Below, one piece after another: positions 25,179-35,066 of a DNA stretch of 36,342 bases (position 1 is its first letter; each line of letters begins with the position of its first letter). A program made the translations under genes and the position numbers. Where the stretch lies: assembly GCA_937915865.1 (NCBI GenBank), contig CALGIG010000004.1:1-36342 (forward strand), written 5' to 3'. The notes below the pieces were generated by a model, which was not told where the DNA came from, searched no databases, and saw only the letters and a list, made by a program, of their open reading frames with translations. This stretch comes from an uncultured Prolixibacteraceae bacterium. Its GTDB lineage: Bacteria > Bacteroidota > Bacteroidia > Bacteroidales > Prolixibacteraceae.

Positions 25179-28100
25179 ATGAAAAAAAAGTATCAAAACC
25201 CAACCAGGGGAAGTTATGTCTGGTTGCGAAAGCCTTTAAAAATTATGAAGTTAACATTTTTTCTAATTTTAGTTTCGGCGATGCTGGTTTCAGCAGGGAG
25301 CTATTCGCAGAATACTAAGCTAAGCCTGAACTATAGAAATATTCAGATCGGACAGTTATTGCAACTAATTGAAAAACAAACGCAATATCGGTTCGCCTAT
25401 TCCAAATCAAAGCTTAACCCTGAAGAAATTGTATCTATTGAAGTGAAAGACGGGAAGCTGGATCAAATTCTCAAGGCCATTCTGGATAAGGATCAGTTAA
25501 CCTATAACATTATCGACCGTTATGTAGTTATATCAGACAAAAATTCACTATTGGAAGTCAATAGTTTGCAGCAAAATCAAAAGAATGTAACGGGTAAGGT
25601 TTCCGATTTAACGGGGGTGCCTTTGCCCGGAGTTTCGGTTGCCATAAAGGGAACAACTACCGGAAGTATTACCGATACCAATGGAACTTACACAATATCG
25701 AATATACCTGCAAACGCCATACTTCAGTTTTCGTTTGTCGGTATGAGAACTCAGGAAGTAAAGGTAGGTACGCAAAGTGTTATAAATGTAAGTCTTGAAG
25801 AAGAAACAATTGGCATAGAGGAGGTCGTGGCTGTTGGTTACGGAACATCCAAACGTAGTGACATTACCGGGGCAATGTCGTCGGTAAGTACGAAATCGTT
25901 AAAAATTGTTCCGGTTACCAATGCACAGCAAATTCTCCAGGGACGCGCTGCCGGAGTGTATGTAACTCAAAGTTCCAATAAACCGGGGTCGGAGCCGAGC
26001 GTACTTATTCGTGGTCGCCGTTCGTTTAGCGCCGGTAACGATCCGCTGTACGTAATCGATGGTATTCCAATTACTGGCGGGTTCAATGATATTAGTCCGA
26101 ACGATATTGAATCGATGCAGGTTTTGAAAGATGCTTCTGCTACGGCAATTTATGGTTCGCGAGGTGCCAACGGCGTCATCATCATCACAACCAAAAGAGG
26201 TACGTCGGGTAGCCCGGCAACATTAACTTACAATGGCTATTTTGGGGTTACCAAAGTTACGCGCCACGTGGATGTAATGAATGGCGATGAGTTTGTTGAG
26301 TTTAAACGCGAAGCTGCCCGAGCTGCCGGAACTTATGACGATACTAACCCAACGCTTTCTGATTCAAAGATTTTTGAAGTTGGTGAACTCGATGCCATTG
26401 CCAATAAACGCTACACCCCGTGGCACAAGTTAATCACGCAAGATGGTTTTAGCCAGAATCACGAATTGAGCATTCAGGGTGGAACAAAAGCAACACGCTA
26501 CAACATTTCTTTCAACTATTTCGACGATAAGGGATATTTTAAGTGTCAGGATTTTACCCGCTACAATACCCGCGTAAACCTTGATCAGGATATTAGTTCG
26601 CGCGTTAAAATCGGGCTTTCGATGTTAGGCTCGTATAGTGAGCGCAATGGAGGCGGAATTAACCCGTATATGGCAGCTGTAGTACAAACACCGCTCGGAT
26701 CGGCTTACGACGAAAGCGGGAACATTAAAGAATTTCCAACCGGCGACGCATTGATGTATAACCCACTGGCAAACTTCGAAAAAGGAGCCATCATTAATCT
26801 TGAGAAACGTTTTAGGTTGTTAACCAGTATGTATGGCGAAGCCGAACTTTATAAAGGTTTGAAATTCAGGGTAAATTTCGGCCCTGATCTAATCAATAGC
26901 CGCGTTGGCAACTTTGCAGCATCAAAAACTACAACTAACCAGGGTGGACTTCCTTCTGCAAACAGTTCAGAAAGCTTTGTGTTTTCTTATACGCTTGAAA
27001 ATATCTTGACCTACGATAAACTGTTCGGCAACAAGCATAAAGTAAACTTTACCGGTTTATACAGCGTTCAAGACCGCACCTTGGAAAGCAGCAATATGGG
27101 TGTAAAAGACCTCCCGGTTGAATCGATAGAATACTTCAATATGGGCGCTGCGAAAACTATAACCGGTGTTGGCAGTAACTACGAAAAATGGACAATTTTA
27201 TCGTACATGGGCAGATTGAATTACTCGTTTGATAACCGCTTTTTATTGACCCTGACCGGACGTGCTGATGGTTCGTCGCGCTTCGCACCAGGGCATAAAT
27301 GGGGCTTTTTCCCATCGGCTGCTTTGGCTTACAACATCGGCAACGAAAACTTCATGAAAACGATCCCGTGGTTAAGTAGTTTAAAAGTTAGAACAAGTTA
27401 TGGTACGACTGGAAATACTGGTATTGATCCTTACCAAACTCAGGGGTTATTGGGAAGTACAGCTTACGATTTTAACGGTGTGGCAGCTTCTGGTCGCTAC
27501 CCCAATACTATTCGCAACGAGAATCTGAAATGGGAATCGACCGCTTCGTTGAACGGAGGTATTGATTTTGGGTTCCTGAACAACCGCATTTCAGGCTCGT
27601 TTGAAGCATACCGCTCAACAACAACCGATCTTCTTCTTCCTCGTGTACTACCAAACAGTACCGGTTTTTCTAGCGTTTTGACAAACGTTGGATCAACCCG
27701 TAATACCGGTTTTGAGTTGACACTTTCAACCCGGAATATTGTATCAAACACGAATGGCTTTGAATGGACTTCTGATTTGATCATGGCTAATAATCACGAA
27801 GAAATTCTGGAATTATCGCAGGGAAAAGTTGACGACGTGGGTAATGCGCGCTTCATTGGTCAACCCATTTCGGTCGTTTACGATTACCAGAAAATTGGTA
27901 TCTGGCAAACCGGTGAAGAGGCATTGGCTAAACAATTCAGTTCGTCTGTAGGCCAAATAAAAATTGCTGACAGAAATAATAACGGTAAAATCGATCCCGA
28001 TGACCGTATGATTTTGGGATCTACCACTCCAAAATGGACATACAGTTTTAATAACTATTTTTCGTACAAAGGATTTGATCTTTCCATATTCCTGGTTGCC

Positions 28101-28508
28101 CGCACCGGAAACCTGATCAGCAGTACTTTCCACAAAGTTCCGAACAACTCTATCGCGCTTGGTGGCCGTTACAACGGATTGAATGTTGATTACTGGACGC
28201 CTAAAAATCCAACCAACAACTATCCTCGTCCAATTTACGGACAATCAGGTAGCCCTGGCCCCGTATTTGGCAGTACTTTACAGTGGTTTGACGGATCATT
28301 TCTACGAGTAAGAAATATAAACCTTGGGTACAATGTACCTGCGTCTATTGCGCAAAAAATCAAGGCAAAATCACTTCGCGTATATGTAAATATTACTGAT
28401 CCATATATCTTCTCTTCCTATGTACACAAGTATCGTGGAATCGATCCGGAAGTTAACGATAACCCTGCTACCATTAATTGTCAGCTCGGATTGAATGTCA
28501 AATTTTAA
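25179..28508 (+). CDS. SusC-like TonB-dependent receptor with STN domain, PUL 2
   Basis: This 1109-residue outer-membrane oligosaccharide importer has a signal peptide core at about residues 23-44 (ending AGSYSQ), an STN domain at about 48-118, a carboxypeptidase-D-like domain at about 138-212 (LPGVSVAIKGTTTGSITD), a TonB-box region IGIEEVVAVGYGTSKR, a plug with YVIDGIPI and LKDASATAIYGSRGANGVIIITT, and a beta-barrel ending in an aromatic-rich strand. The STN domain and the ECF/FecR genes upstream indicate ligand-responsive, trans-envelope control. SusD follows after 105 bases. ATG 25179 gives a long basic N-region before the hydrophobic core; the internal Met at 25245 is an alternative start. 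Confidence 0.96.
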   Translation: MKKKYQNPTRGSYVWLRKPLKIMKLTFFLILVSAMLVSAGSYSQNTKLSLNYRNIQIGQLLQLIEKQTQYRFAYSKSKLNPEEIVSIEVKDGKLDQILKAILDKDQLTYNIIDRYVVISDKNSLLEVNSLQQNQKNVTGKVSDLTGVPLPGVSVAIKGTTTGSITDTNGTYTISNIPANAILQFSFVGMRTQEVKVGTQSVINVSLEEETIGIEEVVAVGYGTSKRSDITGAMSSVSTKSLKIVPVTNAQQILQGRAAGVYVTQSSNKPGSEPSVLIRGRRSFSAGNDPLYVIDGIPITGGFNDISPNDIESMQVLKDASATAIYGSRGANGVIIITTKRGTSGSPATLTYNGYFGVTKVTRHVDVMNGDEFVEFKREAARAAGTYDDTNPTLSDSKIFEVGELDAIANKRYTPWHKLITQDGFSQNHELSIQGGTKATRYNISFNYFDDKGYFKCQDFTRYNTRVNLDQDISSRVKIGLSMLGSYSERNGGGINPYMAAVVQTPLGSAYDESGNIKEFPTGDALMYNPLANFEKGAIINLEKRFRLLTSMYGEAELYKGLKFRVNFGPDLINSRVGNFAASKTTTNQGGLPSANSSESFVFSYTLENILTYDKLFGNKHKVNFTGLYSVQDRTLESSNMGVKDLPVESIEYFNMGAAKTITGVGSNYEKWTILSYMGRLNYSFDNRFLLTLTGRADGSSRFAPGHKWGFFPSAALAYNIGNENFMKTIPWLSSLKVRTSYGTTGNTGIDPYQTQGLLGSTAYDFNGVAASGRYPNTIRNENLKWESTASLNGGIDFGFLNNRISGSFEAYRSTTTDLLLPRVLPNSTGFSSVLTNVGSTRNTGFELTLSTRNIVSNTNGFEWTSDLIMANNHEEILELSQGKVDDVGNARFIGQPISVVYDYQKIGIWQTGEEALAKQFSSSVGQIKIADRNNNGKIDPDDRMILGSTTPKWTYSFNNYFSYKGFDLSIFLVARTGNLISSTFHKVPNNSIALGGRYNGLNVDYWTPKNPTNNYPRPIYGQSGSPGPVFGSTLQWFDGSFLRVRNINLGYNVPASIAQKIKAKSLRVYVNITDPYIFSSYVHKYRGIDPEVNDNPATINCQLGLNVKF

Positions 28509-28613
28509 TGAATATCAGATTATGAAACGAGCATGTAATTTACTTACATCCAAGCTGATGAGAATGTTTGTCATGCGAGTTCCATACGACAACTAAAAAC
28601 AAATAATTCACGT

Positions 28614-30254
28614 ATGAAAAATATATTATTTATTGCAATATTGATTTTTACATTGGGCAGTACTTCGTGTACCAGTATGCTCGACGAGGATGTGCGAAAC
28701 CAGATAGCTGACAATTACCTGAATACACCCAACGGATTGGAGGAAGGTGTGAAATCAGGTTATAGCTTTCTTCGAAGCTGGTATGGACAGCAGTCTGCCG
28801 GTTGGTTGACTGTGTATGGCACTGATGAGTTTACAAACGGGAATGCCGATCCGGCGTTCAATAATTACACAGCGAATATAAATTCGGCAAGCGGTGTTGT
28901 TTCCGGTCCGTGGAATTCATTCTACCAGGCAATTAATGCTTGCAATGCAGTAATCGACAGGGCGCCCAGCGTAAAAGGCATGACCGATGCACTTAAAAAT
29001 ACCCGTGTTGCTGAGGCCCGGTTTTTGCGCGCACATTACTATTTTCTGCTGGTACAAACTTATGGTGCATTGCATCTGGCATTGCACGAAACACAAGGCG
29101 CTTCAACTGTTGCATCGCGTTCGCCAATCGAAGAGGTGTATAAAGTAATTATCGATGATCTTAATTTTGCAGTAGCGAACCTGCCTGTTGTAGCTACCGA
29201 TTTTGGTCGGGCAACACTTCCGGCAGCTAAACACATGCTAGCCAAAGTATATTTAACCCGCGCCGGAACGACCGCAAAACAAGCCGACGACTACACCAAT
29301 GCCGCTAAATTTGCCAAAGAAGCAATTGCCGCTAACAGCAACTTAAAAATGCTCGACGATTTCGATTTAATTTATAAGGTTGGGAATGAAGTGAATGCTG
29401 AGATTTTATTTTCGGTACAATACTGTAATAACACCCTGTACAATGGAAGCGGAAATTCGGCGCACATGTTTTTCTGGTGTAGCTACGAGGGACAGGCTGG
29501 CATGTACCGAGACCTGGAAAACGGACGTCCGTGGGCACATTACCGACCAACCAATTATATGCTGAATTTATATTCGCCGCTTGATTCGCGAAATGAAAAA
29601 TCATTCAAAAGAGTATGGTTGTGCAACAAGCCTGGCAATTACACAATTAATGGTAAATCGGTTACAATGGCTTTGGGAGATACTGCTTTCTACCTTGCAC
29701 CTTTCGAACCCACAACGGCACAGCGAAATAAGGTAAAATACCGCATCTATGGTCCAAGCGAATATACAAAAACACTGTTTCCAAGCTTAAGCAAATATCG
29801 CGATCCGGGTCGTAGCTCGATTAATGCGGCCGATGGTGTTCGCGATTTCGTGGTCTATCGTCTGGCTGAAACTTACCTTATTGCTGCCGAGGCTCTGATT
29901 ATGAGTAATAAAGCGGATGAAGCGCTGACATACGTAAATGCAGTGCGCCGCCGTGCTGCCAAGACCGGGGCAACACCAGCTATAACTGAAGCCAATAAAA
30001 AAGCGATGGAAGTAACAGCTGCCGATTTAAATATCGATTTTATATTGGACGAACGGGCTCGAGAGCTATCTGGCGAGTACATGCGTTGGTTCGATTTGAA
30101 ACGTACCGGCAAATTGCTGGAAAGAGTGAAGAAGTACAATTCGGATGCAGCGCCAAATATTCAGGAATTTCATCTGTTGCGGCCAATTCCACAAACGCAG
30201 ATTGACCGTACTGATGGAGGCGCAAAAGCGTTTCCACAGAATCCAGGTTATTAA
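28614..30254 (+). CDS. SusD/RagB-like glycan-binding lipoprotein, PUL 2
   Basis: This 546-residue surface lipoprotein (lipobox ending GSTSC) pairs with the SusC encoded upstream. SusD-family features include the N-terminal helical region with ARFLRAHYYFLLVQTYGALHL, the TPR-like ATLPAAKHMLAKVYLTRAG, and the C-terminal RLAETYLIAAEALI and DERARELSGEYMRWFDLKRTG motifs. It ends with the usual LLRPIPQTQI...PQNPGY tail. It differs strongly from the PUL 1 SusD, consistent with a different glycan. The following 248 bases contain two hairpins, so expression of the enzymes downstream may be lower than that of susCD. Confidence 0.96.
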   Translation: MKNILFIAILIFTLGSTSCTSMLDEDVRNQIADNYLNTPNGLEEGVKSGYSFLRSWYGQQSAGWLTVYGTDEFTNGNADPAFNNYTANINSASGVVSGPWNSFYQAINACNAVIDRAPSVKGMTDALKNTRVAEARFLRAHYYFLLVQTYGALHLALHETQGASTVASRSPIEEVYKVIIDDLNFAVANLPVVATDFGRATLPAAKHMLAKVYLTRAGTTAKQADDYTNAAKFAKEAIAANSNLKMLDDFDLIYKVGNEVNAEILFSVQYCNNTLYNGSGNSAHMFFWCSYEGQAGMYRDLENGRPWAHYRPTNYMLNLYSPLDSRNEKSFKRVWLCNKPGNYTINGKSVTMALGDTAFYLAPFEPTTAQRNKVKYRIYGPSEYTKTLFPSLSKYRDPGRSSINAADGVRDFVVYRLAETYLIAAEALIMSNKADEALTYVNAVRRRAAKTGATPAITEANKKAMEVTAADLNIDFILDERARELSGEYMRWFDLKRTGKLLERVKKYNSDAAPNIQEFHLLRPIPQTQIDRTDGGAKAFPQNPGY

Positions 30255-30296
30255 TACAGATGAAAACTCATTTCAAAAGTTTATAAAGTGGGAGTA

Positions 30297-30380
30297 TGCT
30301 TAATCAATAAGATTAAGCAAATTAAACTAATCTGGCCAGCGAAGTTTTGCTTAACATATTGCAACTACGAATCGCTGGCC
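30297..30380 (+). promoter_or_regulatory. Two hairpins with a competing alternative stem after susD, PUL 2
   Basis: Hairpin A is TGCTTAATC (30297-30305) with GATTAAGCA (30311-30319), loop AATAA. Hairpin B is GGCCAGCGA (30334-30342) with TCGCTGGCC (30372-30380), a 9-bp stem around a 29-nt loop, followed by a weak T-rich run. An alternative stem C joins TTAAGCAA (30313-30320) to TTGCTTAA (30347-30354). It cannot form together with A, and its right arm lies inside the loop of B. This could be an attenuator or RNA-processing site that sets expression of the lyase operon. No established riboswitch class is recognised. Confidence 0.4.
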
Positions 30381-30502
30381 GGATATCTTTTCTCACAGGG
30401 CGATTGTTTACCTTGCTCAGGTCTCCCATTTATATAAATATATTTTTCTTTCGCTTGATAGGTACAATTTTGTTGTAGTTATTAAGCAGCAAATACTATT
30501 GA

Positions 30503-32698
30503 ATGATCAGAATAAAATATTTACAAGTTATTGGGCTGCTTATTTTCGTTTTAATGCTATCCCAATCACCTGCCTTTGGTGGACGGAGAAAACTTGGAAC
30601 CCTTCAAAAGCACCTCGATTACAACAGTCAGCAACGAAAAACAGCAATCGATACCATTGAAACCAGATTGATAAAACGGCTTTTAAATAAACCTGTTAAC
30701 GATGGTCTGGTGGAAAAATATTTCAATCAAATGTCGGATGAAGGTAGTTGGGCTGATATTCAGTATAACGACCAATCAGTAAAAACCTGGGGACCACACA
30801 ACCATACCAGCCGACTTTTGACAATGGCTCTTGCTTATAGAAATAAAGCCAGCAAATATTACCAAAACAAGGAGCTGAGAGTCACAATTCTTTCAGGACT
30901 CGAATACTTCTACAAGTTGAAACCTGCTTCGGCCAACTGGTGGTTCAATGTTATTGGTGTGCCGCAAAATTTTGCATCAATTCTTATCCTCCTGAAAGAT
31001 ACAACCGAAACTTCCGCTCTGTTGAAATACTCATTGCTTGTGACTGATGATACCGGCAACCAGGCTCACCGGGGAGCAAATCGAACCTGGGTTTCAGAAA
31101 TTTTAATTTATAAAGGTTGTATCGAAAATGATTTTACACTCATAAACAAGGGCTTTTTATCCATTGCATCAACACTTGTTGTTGAATCTGAGCAGGGAAT
31201 CGAAGGCATTAAGATTGATAACAGTTTTCATCAGCACCGTGCTCAATTATACAATGGCGGATACGGTATGGCATTTGTTGACGGCATGGCTCAGTTTATG
31301 CAACTGGCTGCAAATACCCCGTTTGCCGATGCGTTTTCATCAGAAAAAAGACAGCTTTTTGCTAGATTATTACTGAATGGCCATCAACTGTTCGGGTATC
31401 GCAATGCCATCGATTTTGGAACGATTGGGCGCGGAATTTCAGGGCAAAACTCCATTAAAAATATAAAATCGGAGACCCTGGACTTGATGATGCAGCTGGA
31501 TACTGTACATCAGGAAGATTATAAAAACTGGAAACAACATCTTCAAGGCGCTGATTTTCCCCCAAAGTATCAGGGGAACAAGTATTTCTGGAAATCGGAC
31601 ATCATGACCCAACATGGTTCGAATTTCTACCTTTCGGCCAAAGTAATTTCAAACCGAACTACCGGAACCGAAATGCTCAACCAACAAAACCTGAAGGGTT
31701 ACAATCTTCCGTTGGGAGCCACCAATATTTTAACCAGCGGAAATGAATATCGCAACATCGCTCCGGTTTGGGACTGGACACGTATCCCAGGAACAACTTC
31801 GGTCAGAAACCCGTCATCAAGCATTTTGTCGTGGTATTTGTTTGGTTCCAATACATTTGCCGGCGGAGTCAGCAATTCAAAAAACGGACTTATTGCTTAC
31901 GAACATTCCTACAATGGTATTCAAGCTAGAAAAGCTTACTTTTTTATAGGTGATGTTTTGTTTTGCATGGGGAGCGGTATCAATGCTTTTCCTACACAAG
32001 CTGTCGTCACATCAGTCAACCAATGCTTGCTAAATGGCGCAGTTTATGTTGGTTTTGAGAATCAATCCCAATTATTTAGCGATAGTAGCCGTGTATTTAC
32101 TAACCTTCAATGGGTTTATCACGACAACGTGGGCTACTACTTTCCGCAAGGTGGAGAAATAAGTTTACAGCAACTTACGCAATCAGGCACCTGGAAATCG
32201 GTTGATGGCGAGGCCGATGACAGTTTGGTGAGTAAAAAAGTATTTAGCCTTTGGATTAATCACGGAAATGCACCCAAAGACGAATCTTATTGTTATGCTG
32301 TCGCGCCGGGAAGAACACTTGAGCAGTTTAAGCTCGAAGTGCAAAATTTAGGTTTTATCATTGAACGGAATGACAAAGAAATTCAGGCAATAAGCAATAA
32401 GCAAACGCATTTTTACGCGGTAGTATTTTATAAGCCCGGGGTAATCCGTATGACTGACGGCTTTCAGATTCGGGCAGGCCAACCCGCCCTGGTACTTATC
32501 GAAAAGCAGACCGACAAATATTCGATTTCGGTTGCCGATCCAACTTACAGCCAAGCCAGACTCACGCTCAGCCTGAACCGAAAAATAGCTGGGCCGGGGG
32601 TAAGTTATTCGAGCAATAAATCGGATTTGGAAATTACTTTCCCCTTGGGCCGAATGACCGGAAGCACAGTAACCAATTTATACCTAATTGAAAATTAA
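30503..32698 (+). CDS. Polysaccharide lyase family 8 enzyme
   Basis: This secreted 731-residue lyase (signal peptide about 1-26, ending SPAFG) should cleave next to a uronic acid by beta-elimination, leaving a 4,5-unsaturated uronyl end. The (alpha/alpha)-toroid carries the PL8 catalytic set: N193 (GANRTW), H245 (SFHQHRAQLY), Y254 (NGGYG) and R310 (GRGIS). The His-to-Tyr spacing of 9 equals that of His225 and Tyr234 in Flavobacterium chondroitinase AC. The aromatic NWWFNVIGVP motif is also typical. Beta-sandwich domains fill the C-terminal half. PL8 covers chondroitin, hyaluronan and xanthan lyases, so the substrate cannot be read from the fold. The downstream rhamnosidase and the lack of sulfatases argue against glycosaminoglycans. 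The stop is one base before the next ATG. Confidence 0.9.
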   Translation: MIRIKYLQVIGLLIFVLMLSQSPAFGGRRKLGTLQKHLDYNSQQRKTAIDTIETRLIKRLLNKPVNDGLVEKYFNQMSDEGSWADIQYNDQSVKTWGPHNHTSRLLTMALAYRNKASKYYQNKELRVTILSGLEYFYKLKPASANWWFNVIGVPQNFASILILLKDTTETSALLKYSLLVTDDTGNQAHRGANRTWVSEILIYKGCIENDFTLINKGFLSIASTLVVESEQGIEGIKIDNSFHQHRAQLYNGGYGMAFVDGMAQFMQLAANTPFADAFSSEKRQLFARLLLNGHQLFGYRNAIDFGTIGRGISGQNSIKNIKSETLDLMMQLDTVHQEDYKNWKQHLQGADFPPKYQGNKYFWKSDIMTQHGSNFYLSAKVISNRTTGTEMLNQQNLKGYNLPLGATNILTSGNEYRNIAPVWDWTRIPGTTSVRNPSSSILSWYLFGSNTFAGGVSNSKNGLIAYEHSYNGIQARKAYFFIGDVLFCMGSGINAFPTQAVVTSVNQCLLNGAVYVGFENQSQLFSDSSRVFTNLQWVYHDNVGYYFPQGGEISLQQLTQSGTWKSVDGEADDSLVSKKVFSLWINHGNAPKDESYCYAVAPGRTLEQFKLEVQNLGFIIERNDKEIQAISNKQTHFYAVVFYKPGVIRMTDGFQIRAGQPALVLIEKQTDKYSISVADPTYSQARLTLSLNRKIAGPGVSYSSNKSDLEITFPLGRMTGSTVTNLYLIEN

Positions 32699-32699
32699 T

Positions 32700-35066
32700 A
32701 TGAAATATATTCTTTTTATCTCTATTGTTTTGTCAGCCTTGTTGGGTCTTGCCAATCAGCTTATGGCACAAACTGATTTGAATGGGGGAAATAATCACCC
32801 GGTAATATTTAATGCCGACTGGATTAGTTGCCCTGATGAGAATCCACATGAATATGGGGTATATCATTTGCGGAAAGTTTTTGAGCTGACCGAAAAACCT
32901 TCACGCTTTATTATTCATGTTTCTGGCGACCATCGTTACCGTTTATTTGTAAATGGCAAGCAGGTTTGTCAGGGCCCGGCACGGGGCGATTTGCGAAACT
33001 GGAAATACGAAACTTTGGATATTGCCCCTTTCCTGAATGCCAGGAGTAATGTGCTTGCAGCCCAGTTGTGGAATATGGGAAGCGGCGCCCCGGCGGCCCA
33101 AATTTCGTATCAAACCGGTTTTATCCTTCAGGGAACTGGTGATGCAGAGAAGCTGGTAAATACCAATGAAAGTTGGCGGATAATTCGAAACGAAGGCTAC
33201 TTCCCCGAGGTGATTCCACCCACGCAAGTGGCATCATACATTGTTGGTAGCTGCGATAGCGTGGTTTTCAGTAAATATCCCTGGGGCTGGGAGCAACCCG
33301 GTTTCGACGATAGTCTTTGGAAAAAGCCAGTAAGAGAAAGCAAAGGCAAGTATTTCAACGAGAAGCGGATACTTATTCCCAGGGATATTCCTTTTTTGGA
33401 AGAAAAAACCGAACCAATAGCCGGCATAGTTCGTGTTTCTGGTGTTGGTCTCAGTGAATTGAAATCGAAAGGCGACAGCGCTTTGTATATTCCGGCTAAT
33501 ACTACAGCAGAAATCCTGTTTGACCGGGAAACGCTGACCACTGCTTATCCTGAAATAACGTTCAGTGGTGGATCAAATTCGCGTGTTCGGATTACTTATG
33601 CTGAATCGCTTTTCGACGATAAAAACATGAAGGGGAACCGAAACCAAACGGAAGACAAAAAAATCAAAGGCTACAATGATGTTTTTTTACCTGACGGAAG
33701 CGCCGCTGAGCATGTGTTTAAACCACTGTGGATTCGTACGTTCAGATACCTTCAGCTAAACATCACGACTAGCAACGAACCTTTGCTGATCAGTAATATG
33801 CAGTCGGTTTTTACTGCTTATCCGTTAAGAGAAGTGGGGCACTTTACTTCCGACGACAGAAGCTTGGATAAAATTTGGGAGGTTGGTTGGAGAACGGCCC
33901 GCTTGTGCGCCGGAGAGACTTACATGGATTGCCCGTATTATGAGCAGCTTCAGTACATTGGCGATACCCGAATTCAGGCGTTGATTTCCCTGTATGTTTC
34001 GGGCGACGACCGTCTGATGCGAAATGCGATCGAACAATTTCACCAGTCACAAATTCCGGATGGGCTCACCAAAGATGCATATCCTTGCGGAAGTTCCAAA
34101 ATAATCACCCCCTTCTCACTGTTTTGGGTCTCAATGATCCACGATTTCTGTTGGTACCGTAATGATAAAGCTTTCATCGAAAAATACCTGATTCCAATGG
34201 AAGCTGTCCTCAAATGGTTTGAGTTTCGGCTTGACCCGAAAACCGGGCTTCTCGGGAAACTTGGATACTGGAACTTTGTCGATTGGTCGTTTCCAAAAGT
34301 TGGCGTTCCTCCGGGTGGGCCGGAGGGCCAATCGTCGGTTTTGTCGTTGCAGTACGTTTACACATTGGAGCAGGCCATACAAATTTTTGAGCTGTTTAAC
34401 CAGCCTGAAAAGGCGACTTATTATAAGCAGGTAGCCGAAAAGATAAAAAAGGCGGTGGTTTCTTCGTGCTTTGATACCAAACGGATGTTGCTTGCCGATA
34501 CACCTGAAAAGAAAAATTTCAGCCAACACGCCAATATCTGGTCAATTTTAACCGGTTGCATTCCTGAAAAGGAATACCAGGCAACGATGGAAAAAATTAT
34601 AGGCGATCCAGGGTTAACACAGGCTTCAATTTATTACCGGTTTTACTATACCAAAGCGTTGAAAAAATCAGGATTAGGCAACCGTTACCTTTCGGAACTT
34701 AGTCCGTGGAAGGAAATGATTGATTTGGGGTTGAGTACCTTTCCTGAAACAACATCGCCAACAACGCGGTCGGATTGCCATGCGTGGAGTTCCAGTCCTT
34801 GTTACGATTTTCTGGCAACTGTTTGTGGAATTGAGCCCGAAGATTTTGGCTTTCGTTCGGTGCATATTGAGCCTAACCCCGGTAAACTCACCAATTTCGA
34901 AGGTTCGGTACCTCATCCGCTTGGAATAATTAAAGTTCGTTGCCAAAAACAAACCGACGGACATTACCTGTTAACTATAGAGTTGCCACAAAATCTGACC
35001 GGGCATTTGGTGTGGAACGGTAAAACGAGCATGTTAAAAAGTGGAAGTCAAACTATCAGGTTTTAA
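32700..35066 (+). CDS. GH78 alpha-L-rhamnosidase
   Basis: This exported 788-residue inverting enzyme releases terminal alpha-L-rhamnose. It has a signal peptide (about 1-24, ending LMAQ), a beta-sandwich jelly-roll N-terminal part with a galactose-binding-like fold (YRLFVNGKQVCQGPARGD), and an (alpha/alpha)6 catalytic barrel from about residue 380. The GH78 signature YMDCPYYEQLQYIGDTR places D410, E415 and D422 at the same +0/+5/+12 spacing as Asp567, Glu572 and Asp579 of Bacillus RhaB. FPETTSPTTRSDCHAWSSSP supplies the distal acidic site. ATG 32700 is chosen over a TTG four codons earlier that overlaps the lyase gene. The stop overlaps the GH88 start (TAATG), indicating coupled translation. 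Confidence 0.92.
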   Translation: MKYILFISIVLSALLGLANQLMAQTDLNGGNNHPVIFNADWISCPDENPHEYGVYHLRKVFELTEKPSRFIIHVSGDHRYRLFVNGKQVCQGPARGDLRNWKYETLDIAPFLNARSNVLAAQLWNMGSGAPAAQISYQTGFILQGTGDAEKLVNTNESWRIIRNEGYFPEVIPPTQVASYIVGSCDSVVFSKYPWGWEQPGFDDSLWKKPVRESKGKYFNEKRILIPRDIPFLEEKTEPIAGIVRVSGVGLSELKSKGDSALYIPANTTAEILFDRETLTTAYPEITFSGGSNSRVRITYAESLFDDKNMKGNRNQTEDKKIKGYNDVFLPDGSAAEHVFKPLWIRTFRYLQLNITTSNEPLLISNMQSVFTAYPLREVGHFTSDDRSLDKIWEVGWRTARLCAGETYMDCPYYEQLQYIGDTRIQALISLYVSGDDRLMRNAIEQFHQSQIPDGLTKDAYPCGSSKIITPFSLFWVSMIHDFCWYRNDKAFIEKYLIPMEAVLKWFEFRLDPKTGLLGKLGYWNFVDWSFPKVGVPPGGPEGQSSVLSLQYVYTLEQAIQIFELFNQPEKATYYKQVAEKIKKAVVSSCFDTKRMLLADTPEKKNFSQHANIWSILTGCIPEKEYQATMEKIIGDPGLTQASIYYRFYYTKALKKSGLGNRYLSELSPWKEMIDLGLSTFPETTSPTTRSDCHAWSSSPCYDFLATVCGIEPEDFGFRSVHIEPNPGKLTNFEGSVPHPLGIIKVRCQKQTDGHYLLTIELPQNLTGHLVWNGKTSMLKSGSQTIRF

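Noticed and set aside
28522..28596. 24-codon open frame (+) between susC and susD of PUL 2
   Set aside because: It has a proper ATG and TAA but no recognisable motif, and such lengths arise often by chance. It may be a leader of susD, but nothing supports translation.
30440..30472. Promoter for the PL8 operon (CAATTTTG at 30465-30472)
   Set aside because: One mismatch to TAnnTTTG and no TTTG at the right distance upstream; too weak in such AT-rich sequence.
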